A stretch of DNA of 64,000 nt from Epiperipatus broadwayi (Eukaryota; Onychophora; Udeonychophora; Euonychophora; Peripatidae): positions 9,908,093 to 9,972,092 of the forward strand of contig JAQFVV010000031.1 in assembly GCA_028023455.1 (NCBI GenBank), in the 5' to 3' direction. Position 1 is the stretch's first letter. The number at the start of each line of letters is the position of its first letter. Below, in pieces: positions 22,272-32,055 of this stretch. The position numbers and the translations under genes are program-made. The notes below the pieces were generated by a model. It saw only the letters and a list, made by a program, of their open reading frames with translations. It was not told the origin of the DNA and searched no databases.

Positions 22272-22445
22272 CTATATTTGTTTTACATCCTCTTTTAAAT
22301 CTTGGAATTGTACTTTATTCTTCTGAATCTTTTCTTGAAAATTTTGTTTTACTTCTATTATCTTTCTTTGTAACTCAGTTTTGATCTCTTTCATGTCTTT
22401 TTTTATTTGATCATGGTTGTATGTTAGATCTTCCAATTGTTTGCC
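22272..22445 (-). pseudogene. coiled-coil reading frame, fragment
   Basis: Fifty-seven open codons rich in Lys, Glu, Gln and Ile with heptad-like spacing: LEDLTYNHDQIKKDMKEIK, TELQRKIIEVKQNFQEK, then VQFQDLKEDVKQI before a TAG. Upstream on the same strand similar composition occurs from an ATG at 22680 (EGGFKSKARTDIETNENE, then MKEDLAQIQKQMMEG after a stop). Together this looks like the broken coiled-coil part of an ORF1-type retroelement protein or of a gag-like protein. A host coiled-coil pseudogene is equally possible. Confidence 0.35.
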
Positions 22446-22680
22446 ATGATGCGTTCAATGGTTGGTCTTATCTTCCTTAATTTATTTTATCTCTTGCATC
22501 AAATCTTCAATGTATTTTAATATATATTTTTATTTTTTATCTTAATCTTCCTTCCATCATTTGTTTTTGGATTTGTGCTAAATCTTCTTTCATTTGTCTT
22601 TAACATTCATTCTCATTTGTTTCAATATCTGTTCTTGCTTTTGATTTGAATCCTCCTTCAATTATAATAAAAGATGACAT

Positions 22681-22990
22681 GATTGTGTTAGAAGAATTGC
22701 TGATTGTTGTGTTAGAAGAATTGCTGATTCTTATAGTAGCAAGGATTGGGCTAGAAGAATAGATGCATTAATAAAAATATAGAGGGTTGGAGAAATTGAA
22801 AACTAGTATGGAGAGTAAAAAGAATTGAAATATATATATATAGAAGAAATGGGGTGGAGCAGAATAGAGAAGAATATTGGGAAAAACTTAGAGTGGGGAA
22901 TGGAATGGGAAGGTAAGATGGCATAGTAGCTGAGAGATTCCTAACTCATGACTTCTCACAAACATTATATTAATATTTTAGTAGTGAGAA
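22681..22990 (+). mobile_element. LINE 3' fragment (family E), tail
   Basis: The plus strand reads WARRIDALIKIWRVGEIE and then gagcagaatat..gggaaaa.ttagagtggg.aatgga, which recurs at 45860-45900 in a LINE-like fragment. A 26-bp tandem duplication (gtgttagaagaattgctgat, twice) lies at 22687-22735. Probably the C-terminus and 3' UTR of the same LINE family. Confidence 0.4.
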
Positions 22991-23319
22991 AATGAAACTA
23001 AAAACACTTTAAGAAGTCACACTATTACTAATAAATAATTAAAATATATTTATGTCACAGAGAACTGATTCTTTAGAAACATAAATGGGTAAAAAGTAAA
23101 CGATGGTGAACAAATGCTAATATGAATCTGATAACAAAATAATTTTATTAACAGTTTAATATAATACAATTAAATTAATAAATTGAAATTGCTTCTTTAT
23201 CTATTTAAGCATCAAGTGATTAATCTACTTTATTTTGAATGCTTTCTCAGAAGCATGTTAATAATTATTATAGATATAATAAACATCTCCATACTTCCCC
23301 ATTCTTTTTAAATATATAG
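22991..23319. other. AT-rich stretch, nothing recognised
   Basis: No gene or repeat match recognised in this interval. Confidence 0.5.
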
Positions 23320-23412
23320 AAAGATATAATAAAAGACAAATGACCCCAAGATGCATTTTGTGCTAAACCAGCACTCATCAGTTGGCCCAGGTCACAATCT
23401 CTGGTATACATC
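23320..23412 (-). repeat. tRNA-related short repeat (family S), fragment
   Basis: The minus strand reads cc..gggccaactgatgagtgc and tggtttagcacaaaatgcat, the conserved body of the S repeats at 30790, 32450, 42998 and 53400. The tRNA-like part is missing here. Confidence 0.65.
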
Positions 23413-24283
23413 CTTATTATATGCAAAGTACCCATCTAGAGCAAACTGTTACACTCTCATTTACCACTGTCAAACTTCCTCCACTCACAACTTTGACGCC
23501 ATCCATTTCAGAATAAATACACTAATGATTATTACTAATCCTTTAATAATTATTCTTTTATTCTAACTAAAGAAAATTTCAATATAAAATAAAACTAATG
23601 AGGTGGCATGAAATGTTATAAAATAAAATTTAAAAAAACTTTTTTTTAATATGTTAAAATCTAGTTTGACGAAATAATATGCTAGTTAATTTTAAAATTA
23701 AAATAATCACGATTCAGCATGTGATGTTATTTCTTTTGGTAAAAATTTAGAATGAAAGTATATGTATAACATTTGTTATTATAACAGACATAGTAGTAAC
23801 AATTAAATGAAATACATGTATACATTGACGAAAATAATGATGTCATTGTCAAGATAAAATATAATATTAAAAAATAGATAAAATATCCATTTAACGTTCA
23901 ATTGAAATTTTTATACCAGGAAACGATTATGGTTTTAAAGCTCAAATAATTCAATCACCTACATATTCAGGTAGGATCCATAGTTTAATTTAAACGTATG
24001 TTTGTGAGAGAAGCAGATATTCAGTTTGATTTATGAAGCTTCATTTTTTTCTTTCCTTTATGAAGACAGTTTATAAATATTGTAAGCTTTCGCTGTTATT
24101 TATTTCCCATTTCTCTTTTTTACTTTTTCTTTCAAATAATTTTTCAGGGCTTTGGAAAATCAATCCATTGCACGAGTTGTGTTTGTGTATAAATATTGTT
24201 TTACTTTTGATGGATGATAATTTATAAATTCAGGCAGACTGACTTTTGTTGGTAAAACACAGGAAGATGATTTCAGGATTACA
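23413..24283. other. AT-rich stretch without recognised gene
   Basis: No coding or repeat match. It ends at the 3' tail of an inverted RTE copy. Confidence 0.5.
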
Positions 24284-24560
24284 AACATCATCATCATCAT
24301 CATCAACCATTATCAATCCATTGCAGAATGAAGGTCTCTCCAAATTTAATCCATCTTCTCCGATCTTTAGCTTCTCTTCTCCACATCACCCCTGCACACT
24401 TTCTTATTTCATCCATCCATCTCACATGTGGTCTCTTACTGGGTCTTTTACAATCTCCTGGAATCCAGTTTAAAATTTCAATTGTCCATCTATTGTCATC
24501 TTTTCTAGCAATATGTCCACTTCAATCTTTTAATTTTTTCAATGAGGTCAGTAACATCAT
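24284..24560 (-). mobile_element. RTE-type LINE 3' fragment (copy b)
   Basis: Same as the 3' ~260 bp of copy a (8560-8820), with a (TGA)n-type tail at 24291-24304 on its 3' side. It is 5'-truncated just after the position matching caatgaggtcagtaac. The word aacatcat occurs at both edges (24284-24291 and 24553-24560) and may be an 8-bp target duplication, although it overlaps the repeat tail. The plus-strand frames here are antisense. Confidence 0.75.
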
Positions 24561-24574
24561 TATTGGAGGTTTAA

Positions 24575-25973
24575 TTGATTGAAAATGGTACTCTATTTCC
24601 AGTGGAAAAATTCTCCAAAATGATAATAGAAAAAAAAATAGAAATGTGTATCAACAGAATTCTCTCACATCCCAATGACAGATATATTATCACTGAATTT
24701 AAGACATGGGGTGATAGAAACACATTCAGAAACACAATTAAAATGCTAGATGATAAATACATCATCACCATCGATAACAATAGACCCACCACTCTTCAGG
24801 GAATCATCAAAGACTGTTTACTAAATTTTGACCATGCTGAACTTCAATCCATCTTAGAAAACTATGGTAAAATAAGCAATTTCCAATACTGGTTTAATCC
24901 ATATACAAAAAACCACATTCAATCAAACATGGCCTCATTCACTATTACCTTAAATAAGGGGATAAACTCCACAGACATCCCAACAGTTGTTCATTCACGT
25001 GAATCCCCTATGGTACTCTCACTTCACGGAGTCCCACCCCAGTTGCTTTCACTGCTTTGAACGCACACACTTAATTAAAGACTGCTTGGCCCAGATCTGT
25101 AAAACCTGTGGACTCAAGAAGAACAAAACACATAAATGCAATAAAAAAACAGAACCAGAAAAAACCTCCAACAGGATTATCACAGCTAATTTAATTCAAC
25201 TTGACTCTCTACACACTGAGAACACTTTTTCCAACAAGATACTACAAAACACAAAAACAAATCAAAATTCATCCTTAACAAAAAACACTAACTGTGTTAC
25301 TGACATTCAAATGCCTCAAATCCTCAAATCACCAGAACTGGCTCATCCTGATACCAAATCAACACAGATGCAACACAACACCACTATTACCTCACCCTCT
25401 TTAATTGGTTCAAATGGTTCAAAGACAAATGACACCAACAAACCAGATCACAATCCTCATGAACGTGCACAAAGAGTCTATGATGAAATAGACAGTGTAT
25501 CAACATATGAGTTCAGTGATTCAAGTGAAGAAACTGACATTGAATCAGATGAGACTATGATAAATCTTCAACCTACTAACACAGATATTTCCAAAACTCA
25601 ACATCAAGAGGCAAAAGAGAAAAGACAAAAAAGAAAAAGAGAAAAGAAAAAACATACACACTCCAGTGGACCTAGTTCTGATGATGATATACAAAACAAA
25701 TCCAATAACTCAAAAGCAACTCTACCTATAAATCCTACAACTTCAAAAGACAAATCCAACAAAAGAAGAAAGGGTGGCACTTTATTGCTAACCAAAAATA
25801 TGCAACTGACTAATGAGCAAGAACTTTCAATAAATGAGAATATATCTAAAGATGTCAAAGCCCAAGCAAACACTCGACATAATGATGTAGAAGTTATGCT
25901 ACCGGAAACCATTGACTTCGGTCAGTCAGTAGACTCTCCTGTGGACTGGTCATCTACTCCAGGAGACACATAA
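24575..25973 (+). pseudogene. LINE ORF1 protein (RNA-binding, zinc knuckles), frameshifted
   Basis: The N-terminal ~155 codons (to about 25045) have alternating hydrophobic strands and helices such as ELQSILENYGKISNFQYW and MVLSLHGVPPQ, as in RRM-like ORF1 domains. After a frameshift near 25045 comes CFHCFERTHLIKDC (CX2CX4HX4C zinc knuckle) and CKTCGLKKNKTHKC, then a long polar tail with a basic block (EKRQKRKREKKKH) and an acidic tail ending at 25973. ORF1 proteins coat element RNA. The frame starts after a TAA at 24572 without an ATG, so the true N-terminus is lost. Confidence 0.7.
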
Positions 25974-26058
25974 CAACTCGTAGCTAATTCAACTGTTGAA
26001 TTGTACAATGAATTCACTGACACATCTTTCTACCTGAAAATTTTAAAAACCAATTATA

Positions 26059-26906
26059 ATGTATCTTAAAATTGTTGGTACCAATGTGAGAGACCTAAAC
26101 TCTCTACAACATATATATGCCATAAGACAGTGGTTGAATATTCACACACCCCACATCTTCTTTATGGCTGAACTAAATTCCACATAAAATCAAACTTACA
26201 AATCACTCAGATTCTAGAAAACTTTGGTTACACTAAATTCTCCATTGCCACCACTGCTTCCGGAGGGGTAGGTTTCATCATTAACAAAAATAAACCACCT
26301 AATGATTTCAACATTTTATACTTAGATGGTAACATAGTCATAATCAAAGTTAACTACAGTGGCTTCATCTTCAACATCCTGTTCATTTATATTCAAAACA
26401 CAGTCAATAATTTTTATCACATCATACATACAATAAATATGGTACTACACTCCAACTCATCACCGACACTTCTCCTAGGTGACTTCAATGTGAACTATGC
26501 CCTTCTCAACAATAAATACTTACACCTAATCAATAAACCTCTCATGTGCGGTGAGGGATTTCTGCCCCCGGGATCCTTCTCCTTCTATACTCAAAGCTGT
26601 AAAAGTCTCATAGATCTTTTCTACTATTCACCAAAATTGCACTTCCAAATTGAAGCACAGCTTCAACTGGTAACATACTCAGAGCACCTCACACAAATTA
26701 TCAAACTTCTTCCTGACAAGACACTTTACACTGGAGAATACAGTTGCCAAACTCTCCGCATGATAACGCACACAACAGCGACTGAAGCTATCATCTCAGA
26801 GTCCTATATTTACTTCAAAAAAATTAACATTCTATCACAACCCATTGAAGTTGCATGGTTTGCATTCATTGAAGTCATACAATCACTCATAAGTAACTAC
26901 ACATGA
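26059..26906 (+). pseudogene. LINE ORF2 endonuclease domain
   Basis: ATG at 26059 opens MYLKIVGTNVRDLNS, matching the NVRGL-type start of L1 endonucleases, then PHIFFMAEL with the catalytic Glu. A frameshift near 26172 moves the frame; it continues TKFHIKSNLQITQILE, ASGGVGFIIN, LLLGDFNVNY (catalytic) and YSEHLTQI, where SEH stands for the usual SDH. The domain ends in a TGA at 26904-26906 that is in frame with the RT following, so it is an internal nonsense codon. Confidence 0.8.
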
Positions 26907-29283
26907 AAGCTGAAAGGTCCAGTTAAATTGCTTAATGATTTACAAAACATAAGCTCCAAACTTAAAGAAATTCCAAGTAACACAGACAACCTTAAAGATA
27001 TTATTTCCTTAAAATTGAAATACAAAACAGAACAGGAAAAACTAGCAGAATACCTATCCATCAAGAGAGCAAAATTGTTCCTTGAATCTCAACATTGCTG
27101 GACCTGTGGTTACATTCGCTGGGCCCTTGGAACATCAAGAATAAAAAATACACCCTCAATAATTATTTCTAATGGGGAATCCTGGATTGGTCAACAAATG
27201 TTGGAAGGCATTAAGCATCACTTCCAGGAAATTCTTCAAAAAGATCCTGAAACACCACTCACTATATGGAAAAATGAAGAAGTTCCAGACATGCATTGCA
27301 TAACGGAATCCATGCTACAAAACAAAATCACATCCCTTAGGGATCGAATTCATCCTGGGCTTCATGGCATTCCACGCTTCATTCTAGCCCACCTCAGCAA
27401 ATTTTCAATACCAATTATCCATAGAATGATAGACCACCTAACAGATGGAAACAAAATTATCCCCAATCTTTACCTGATTGCCATGGTACCCTTTCTTAAG
27501 AAAAATAAACCGCCATCTGAGCTCATGAGTCTTCGACCCATCTCAATATCCCCTCTAATTATAAAAATCATTGAATCTACTATAAAAGATATCATTCAAG
27601 AAGGTATTCTCAAATACATTTCTCCATCCCAGTTTGCCAAAAAAGGCTCATCAACCACCCTAGCTATGGCCCAAGTTAAATCCCTAGTTTATCACTTAAG
27701 AACAAACAGGAAATCTAAACCAATTGCTGTTCAATTGGACATAGCTGCCGCATTTGATTCAGTCAGGATCAACATCCTGCTTAAAACTCTGGCTGACTAT
27801 GCGGTACCCAAGCCATACCTCCAAATCATAAGTAAGCTTCTTAGAAACAGACACACACTGATATCCTTAGATGGAAGAACCTCTGACAGTTTCAAACCAT
27901 CACATTCAATTCCACAAAGATCCCCTCTTAGTGCGATTCTTTTTATTGCTTACATCAATCCACTCCTGTTAGACATTCAAAGACAACTTCCAGGAGTCTA
28001 CATTCCCAGACTAAAGAGGGAGATAGGAATCCTCACATATATGAATGATATCTTCATAGTCTTGCCATCACAAAAATATCTTGGTCATCTCAACAAAATT
28101 TTAAATGACTACACTCACCAATATAAACTTTCCTTCAATCTTCAAAAATCATCTGCATGGAGAATTGCTACAGGGAAGAAGATTACAACTAACTTCCTTG
28201 GACAACCACAGAATTTTCTAGGTATTCCCTTTCACAAACCACCTACTATCATCACATCACAAATACAAAATGAAATATTAAAATCTGCCAGCAAAATAAC
28301 ATCACTTGCTAAAGTTTACCTTTCACTTCATGGAAAGATGGCCTTACTCAACATGGTCCTTTCCCCCAAAATTAATTATTACCTCCCAATTATTAAACCT
28401 ACCAAAATCTTTGTCAGTAAAATTAACTCACTTTGCTCTAGGTTGTTCTGGGGTGGGAAAACTGTTGCCATCAGTCTAGAAGGCATGCGCCATCCCTACT
28501 GGCTGAATGGTCTTTCACTCCACTCCCCCTATACATTTTTTCTCCAAAAAAGCCACAATCTTATTCTTAAATTAACCCTTATTTTTGACAACTTCCAAGT
28601 CTATATGCCAGTTGACCCCACCGACTGACCACCACCTCCCAAACCGGATTGGATATCATCCTTAACCTCTGCTTCTCAATGCCTTTACAACTGTCCTGCA
28701 ACTGCTTATTCCTCCAAAATGAAATACTGGGATGCATATAATCTACAGCATCCTCAAACATATTCTCCTATTTCCAGACTTAACATATCCAACAAGAAAA
28801 TCATATCACAGTTTAAATTTTGGAGCCTCGAAGCAAAATTCCTGGACTTCATAATTAAAATAAATCTTGATGCCCTACCAACTAAATGGTTTTTGTTAAA
28901 CAGAAGAGGATTCAATAACATTGACCCACTATGCCAACTCTGTGGCCAGGAATCGGAGACATTTGAGCACCTTTTAAACATCTGCCCCAATCTCAACAGT
29001 ATCAGACAATTAATCCACAAACTCGAAGATCAACTTACAAATAATTAACTCAATCCAGCACTGCCTTGGCACAAAAACATTTGCATGGATAAGACTATCC
29101 ACATTCCTCACCTTTTCCATCTGGTCCGTCCGCTGCAAGCTAACCTTTGAAGGAGCTCATTTAAATCCTCTCCAACTCGTCATTAACATCATCAACAACA
29201 TCAAAAAAAGGGATGAAATCTTCTCTACCTCTACAGCCTTCTTTGAGACATGGAGACTGTTTGAAGTCCCGATACAACAATAA
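26907..29283 (+). pseudogene. LINE ORF2 reverse transcriptase and C-terminal zinc motif
   Basis: In frame with the endonuclease after the TGA at 26904. RT blocks: ITSLRDRIHPGLHGIPRFIL, SLRPISISPLIIKIIES, VQLDIAAAFDSVR (catalytic Asp), IPQRSPLSAILFIAYI and ILTYMNDIFIVLPS. The catalytic box is YMND at 28038-28049 instead of Y.DD, and QRSPLS replaces QGSPLS. An in-frame TGA lies at 28626-28628. The C-terminus carries PTKWFLLNRRG and CQLCGQESETFEHLLNIC (CCHC), then a frameshift near 29050, after which FAWIRLSTFLTFSIW runs to the stop at 29281-29283. RT activity is lost by substitution as well as by stops. Confidence 0.85.
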
Positions 29284-29576
29284 TGCAAACACTACAACAA
29301 ACTCATATCAAACCCACCATCAAAAAGCAATTTATTTATCATCCCTATAAATACTCTATGGTCACTCTAAGCATCAACCTGTTGCAGGAACACAATGTCG
29401 TTCAATTGAAATACTGCAACCACTATCAATACAAAGTTGTACAATAGACCAATGTCCACATAATAATACATGCATGAGAACTCTTAACCTTTTAACTAAG
29501 CTTAACCTGTTATCCTGTATATCATAATACTATGTATATTTTGTGTTAAATAAATTTCTTGATTAAAAAAAAAAAA
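29284..29576 (+). other. LINE 3' UTR, polyadenylation signal and poly(A)
   Basis: AATAAA at 29549-29554 is followed 10 bp later by 12 A. This fixes the element's 3' end and its orientation. Confidence 0.8.
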
Positions 29577-30591
29577 GTTATTTTGATGTACCCATTATTA
29601 ACTCTCTCAGACATTGCTTCTAGCAATAAAGTTTTTTTTTTTAAAAAAAAAAAAGCCTCCTGACAACGGCTTTTACAAGTGCTTATTTCAAATTTTAGCA
29701 ATATTTTATTAAGTATTAATGATCAATTATCTTATTAAGTATTATCAAAGATCTATGGAAGAATTTACCATTTTAACTTAAACTTATTACCACATAAGAC
29801 ATGTTTCAGAATTCTTTGAAATTAAATTGATAGTATTTTATAAAAGAATGTACGCTTTTGAAAATCTCTAGTTTACTTTTAATTAGTTGCATTTTATAGT
29901 GATTTTAATCTGCCCTTAGTGGCTTAGTCTGTTTGTTTCATTTTCTTTTATTAAAAAAAAAAAAAAGTTTTAACAAAAAGACAAAAGAAAATATCTTATT
30001 TAAAACTAAGTCGAAAGTGAATACTGATTATTTTTTAATGTTAGCAAAATTAAACAAAAAAACGTCTTAACTTAAAATGAAAGTCATTTGAATTTTAATT
30101 AATTAGATAATGAAAATATGTGCACATCCTTTATCTGGTCATTTTTAGTACTTATCGGTTAAATAATGGGACTAAAATTCTTTAATTTTAAATAATGGCA
30201 AAAAATGTTGTAGAAAATTGTTTAGATAATGTTTTTTTTCTTAAAAAAAAAAAAATGCTTTAGAGGAAAATGTTTTTTAAAAAAATTGATTCAAATGAGG
30301 TTTTTGTTTTATATATCCCACACATGCGCATATATTTATTGTTGATATCATATACTACTAGTGACACATAAGTATAATGTGCGTTTAATAAAATTTATAA
30401 TTACAACTTACATTTTGAGTATTTTCTAGTCTCATAGCATTGAATTCTTTGATTTTATGTTACCTCATGCAGTAGTAGAAAACTTCTTATGACTAATAAG
30501 TTGCTGATGAAGGCATTATAATATTTATGCTGCATATATTTTGCAAAATTATTTTTAAAAATATTGAGATCTCTAATAAGTCTTCTATGTA
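29577..30591. other. AT-rich intergenic DNA with A/T homopolymers
   Basis: A T-run followed by an A-run at 29632-29656 forms a small hairpin; further A-runs at 29951, 30242. No gene seen. Confidence 0.5.
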
Positions 30592-31012
30592 TTTAAATGG
30601 ATATGGTTCTATCCATGAGGGGTCAGAAAGACTTGAAGTCAACATGGGCATGGCAATAATATTGATATCAGTATGGAATTTAGACTATTCATAATCAGAA
30701 ATTTCAATGGTATGGATGGTTGAAGACTTGAAGGTTGGAGTGGATTGAAACCTGTCCATTAAGGTATGAAGATTTGCTATCTTAATATAAACTGAGCACT
30801 GATTATATATATGTGCGTGTGTGTGCGTGTGTGTGGAAGGTGATAATCGGAACCAAATAATGAATGCTGGTTTAGCACGAAATACATATATTGGTGATTA
30901 TTTATCTTTTCTACATGTATGTGGTTATGTGGTTCAGTGTTATGAGATAGTGTGGATAGTTGAAAGGTGCTTGAAAGTCTGAATTCAAATCTTCTATATT
31001 TAGAGTAAGTAA
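30592..31012 (+). repeat. composite S repeat with two tRNA-like ends
   Basis: First part (30592-30770) has catgaggggtcag..gacttg..gtcaacat and a tail ggatggttgaag..ttgaaacc; second part (30790-31012) has ttagcacgaaatacatatattgg, a box-A-like tggttcagtg and a box-B-like gaattcaaatc. The same two-part structure occurs on the minus strand at 42998-43395. The tRNA-like ends suggest a tRNA-derived SINE, here as a dimer. Confidence 0.6.
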
Positions 31013-31540
31013 TAAAAATATGATCAAATAAATTATATCTAATAAATACATTTGAGGGTAATAGTTATAAAAAAAATGTTTTTTTTTTCTTTTTAATGCA
31101 ACCTTCTTTAATATTTGAATTTGTTTTAACAACATGAAATAGAAACATTTACTTGAATTAGGAATAGGGAGCATTCTGAATTAACGTATTATTTATTTAT
31201 ATCTCATAAAATTCAAGATAACTTCCTGCTTGCTGGTGATGTTTTGTTTTATTATTGTTATTATTAATTGTAAATACACATATTTATATTTATTTAATTA
31301 ATTTGTTTTTCAAGTTTCTGTATTTTCGCATCATCATAACTGGTAGTATATAGTCACATACAAAATACTATATATTTTATTTTATGGTATAATTTTTAAA
31401 TCATTATTATAACTGCAGAGTTAAATTAGCAAGGAAAATGTAGTTATTTAAAGTATTCTGATTTCTTATTTACTTATTTATTCAATAGAATACATGCACA
31501 TTATAAAGATAACATTAATTGTTTAAGCTTATTCATATAT
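31013..31540. other. AT-rich stretch, nothing recognised
   Basis: No gene or repeat recognised. Confidence 0.5.
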
Positions 31541-31625
31541 AGGGGACTTGAACTCAGAATTTCACACGACCTTCGACCATCCATGCTTATTAATTACTAC
31601 ACTGAGATTTTAAAAATTATGTAAA
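31541..31625 (-). repeat. S repeat fragment (tRNA-like part)
   Basis: ggggacttgaactcagaatt and ccatccatgctt are the complement of the tRNA-like end of the S repeats, including the box-B-like sequence. Confidence 0.55.
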
Positions 31626-31837
31626 GTTAATTATTATAGTAGGATATGGTTGGATACAATAAAATGCACTTTGTTACCCAGCTGTATTGATTAAAAGTTT
31701 ATTTATAATTTCATTTATTTATAAGTATTTATTTTATCTATTGTTCAATTTGTAAAAGTCTGTTAATCATTTTTCAAGAATTATTTAGATCGCTTCATCA
31801 CGCTAGCTCTCCTTTTTTTTTTTTTCCATGTGTCATA

Positions 31838-31922
31838 GCATCGGCCGGGACGCGAACCCTCAACCGTCTGCAACCAACTACTTGCTTGCATGGCGGCTGC
31901 GATACCTCTCGGCTAACAACGC
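31838..31922 (-). tRNA. tRNA-like sequence (class II-like), probably SINE-derived or pseudogene
   Basis: On the minus strand GCGTTGTTAGCCGAGAGG gives a box A typical of Leu/Ser tRNAs (TAGCCGAGAGG), and GGGTTCGCGTCCC gives box B. Six of seven acceptor positions can pair, including G-T pairs. The 85-base length allows a long variable arm. The T stem is only about 3 bp, so a functional tRNA is unlikely. Confidence 0.4.
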
Positions 31923-31971
31923 AAGACAGCTCTCTTCTTTTTAATACCTTTTTTTCTTCTCATGTGTGATA

Positions 31972-32055
31972 GCATCAGCCGGGAAGCGAATCCGCTAACC
32001 CGGGGCAACTGCTTGCAAAGCGGCTGACGCTGACCTCTCGAACTATAGCTTGCGC
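31972..32055 (-). tRNA. tRNA-like sequence, second copy in tandem
   Basis: Minus strand GCGCAAGCTATAGTTCGAGAGG (box A-like from TATAGTTCGAGAGG) and GGATTCGCTTCCCGG (box B-like), ending CTGATGC followed by TATCACACATG, which also follows the copy at 31838. The two lie head to tail, 133 bp apart. Five of seven acceptor positions pair. Probably a derived module, not an active tRNA. Confidence 0.4.

Larger units (their letters stand above)
24561..29576 (+). mobile_element. L1/Tx1-like LINE with two ORFs and poly(A) tail
   Basis: Order: ORF1 with zinc knuckles (to 25973), 85-bp gap, ORF2 with APE endonuclease, RT and a C-terminal CCHC motif (26059-29283), 3' UTR, AATAAA at 29549-29554 and a run of 12 A at 29565-29576. 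Two ORFs plus poly(A) fits the L1 superfamily, and an ORF1 with CCHC fingers points to the Tx1-like branch. ORF1 lacks an upstream ATG, so the 5' end is probably truncated. Frameshifts and stops make it inactive. No target duplication was found. Confidence 0.75.
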
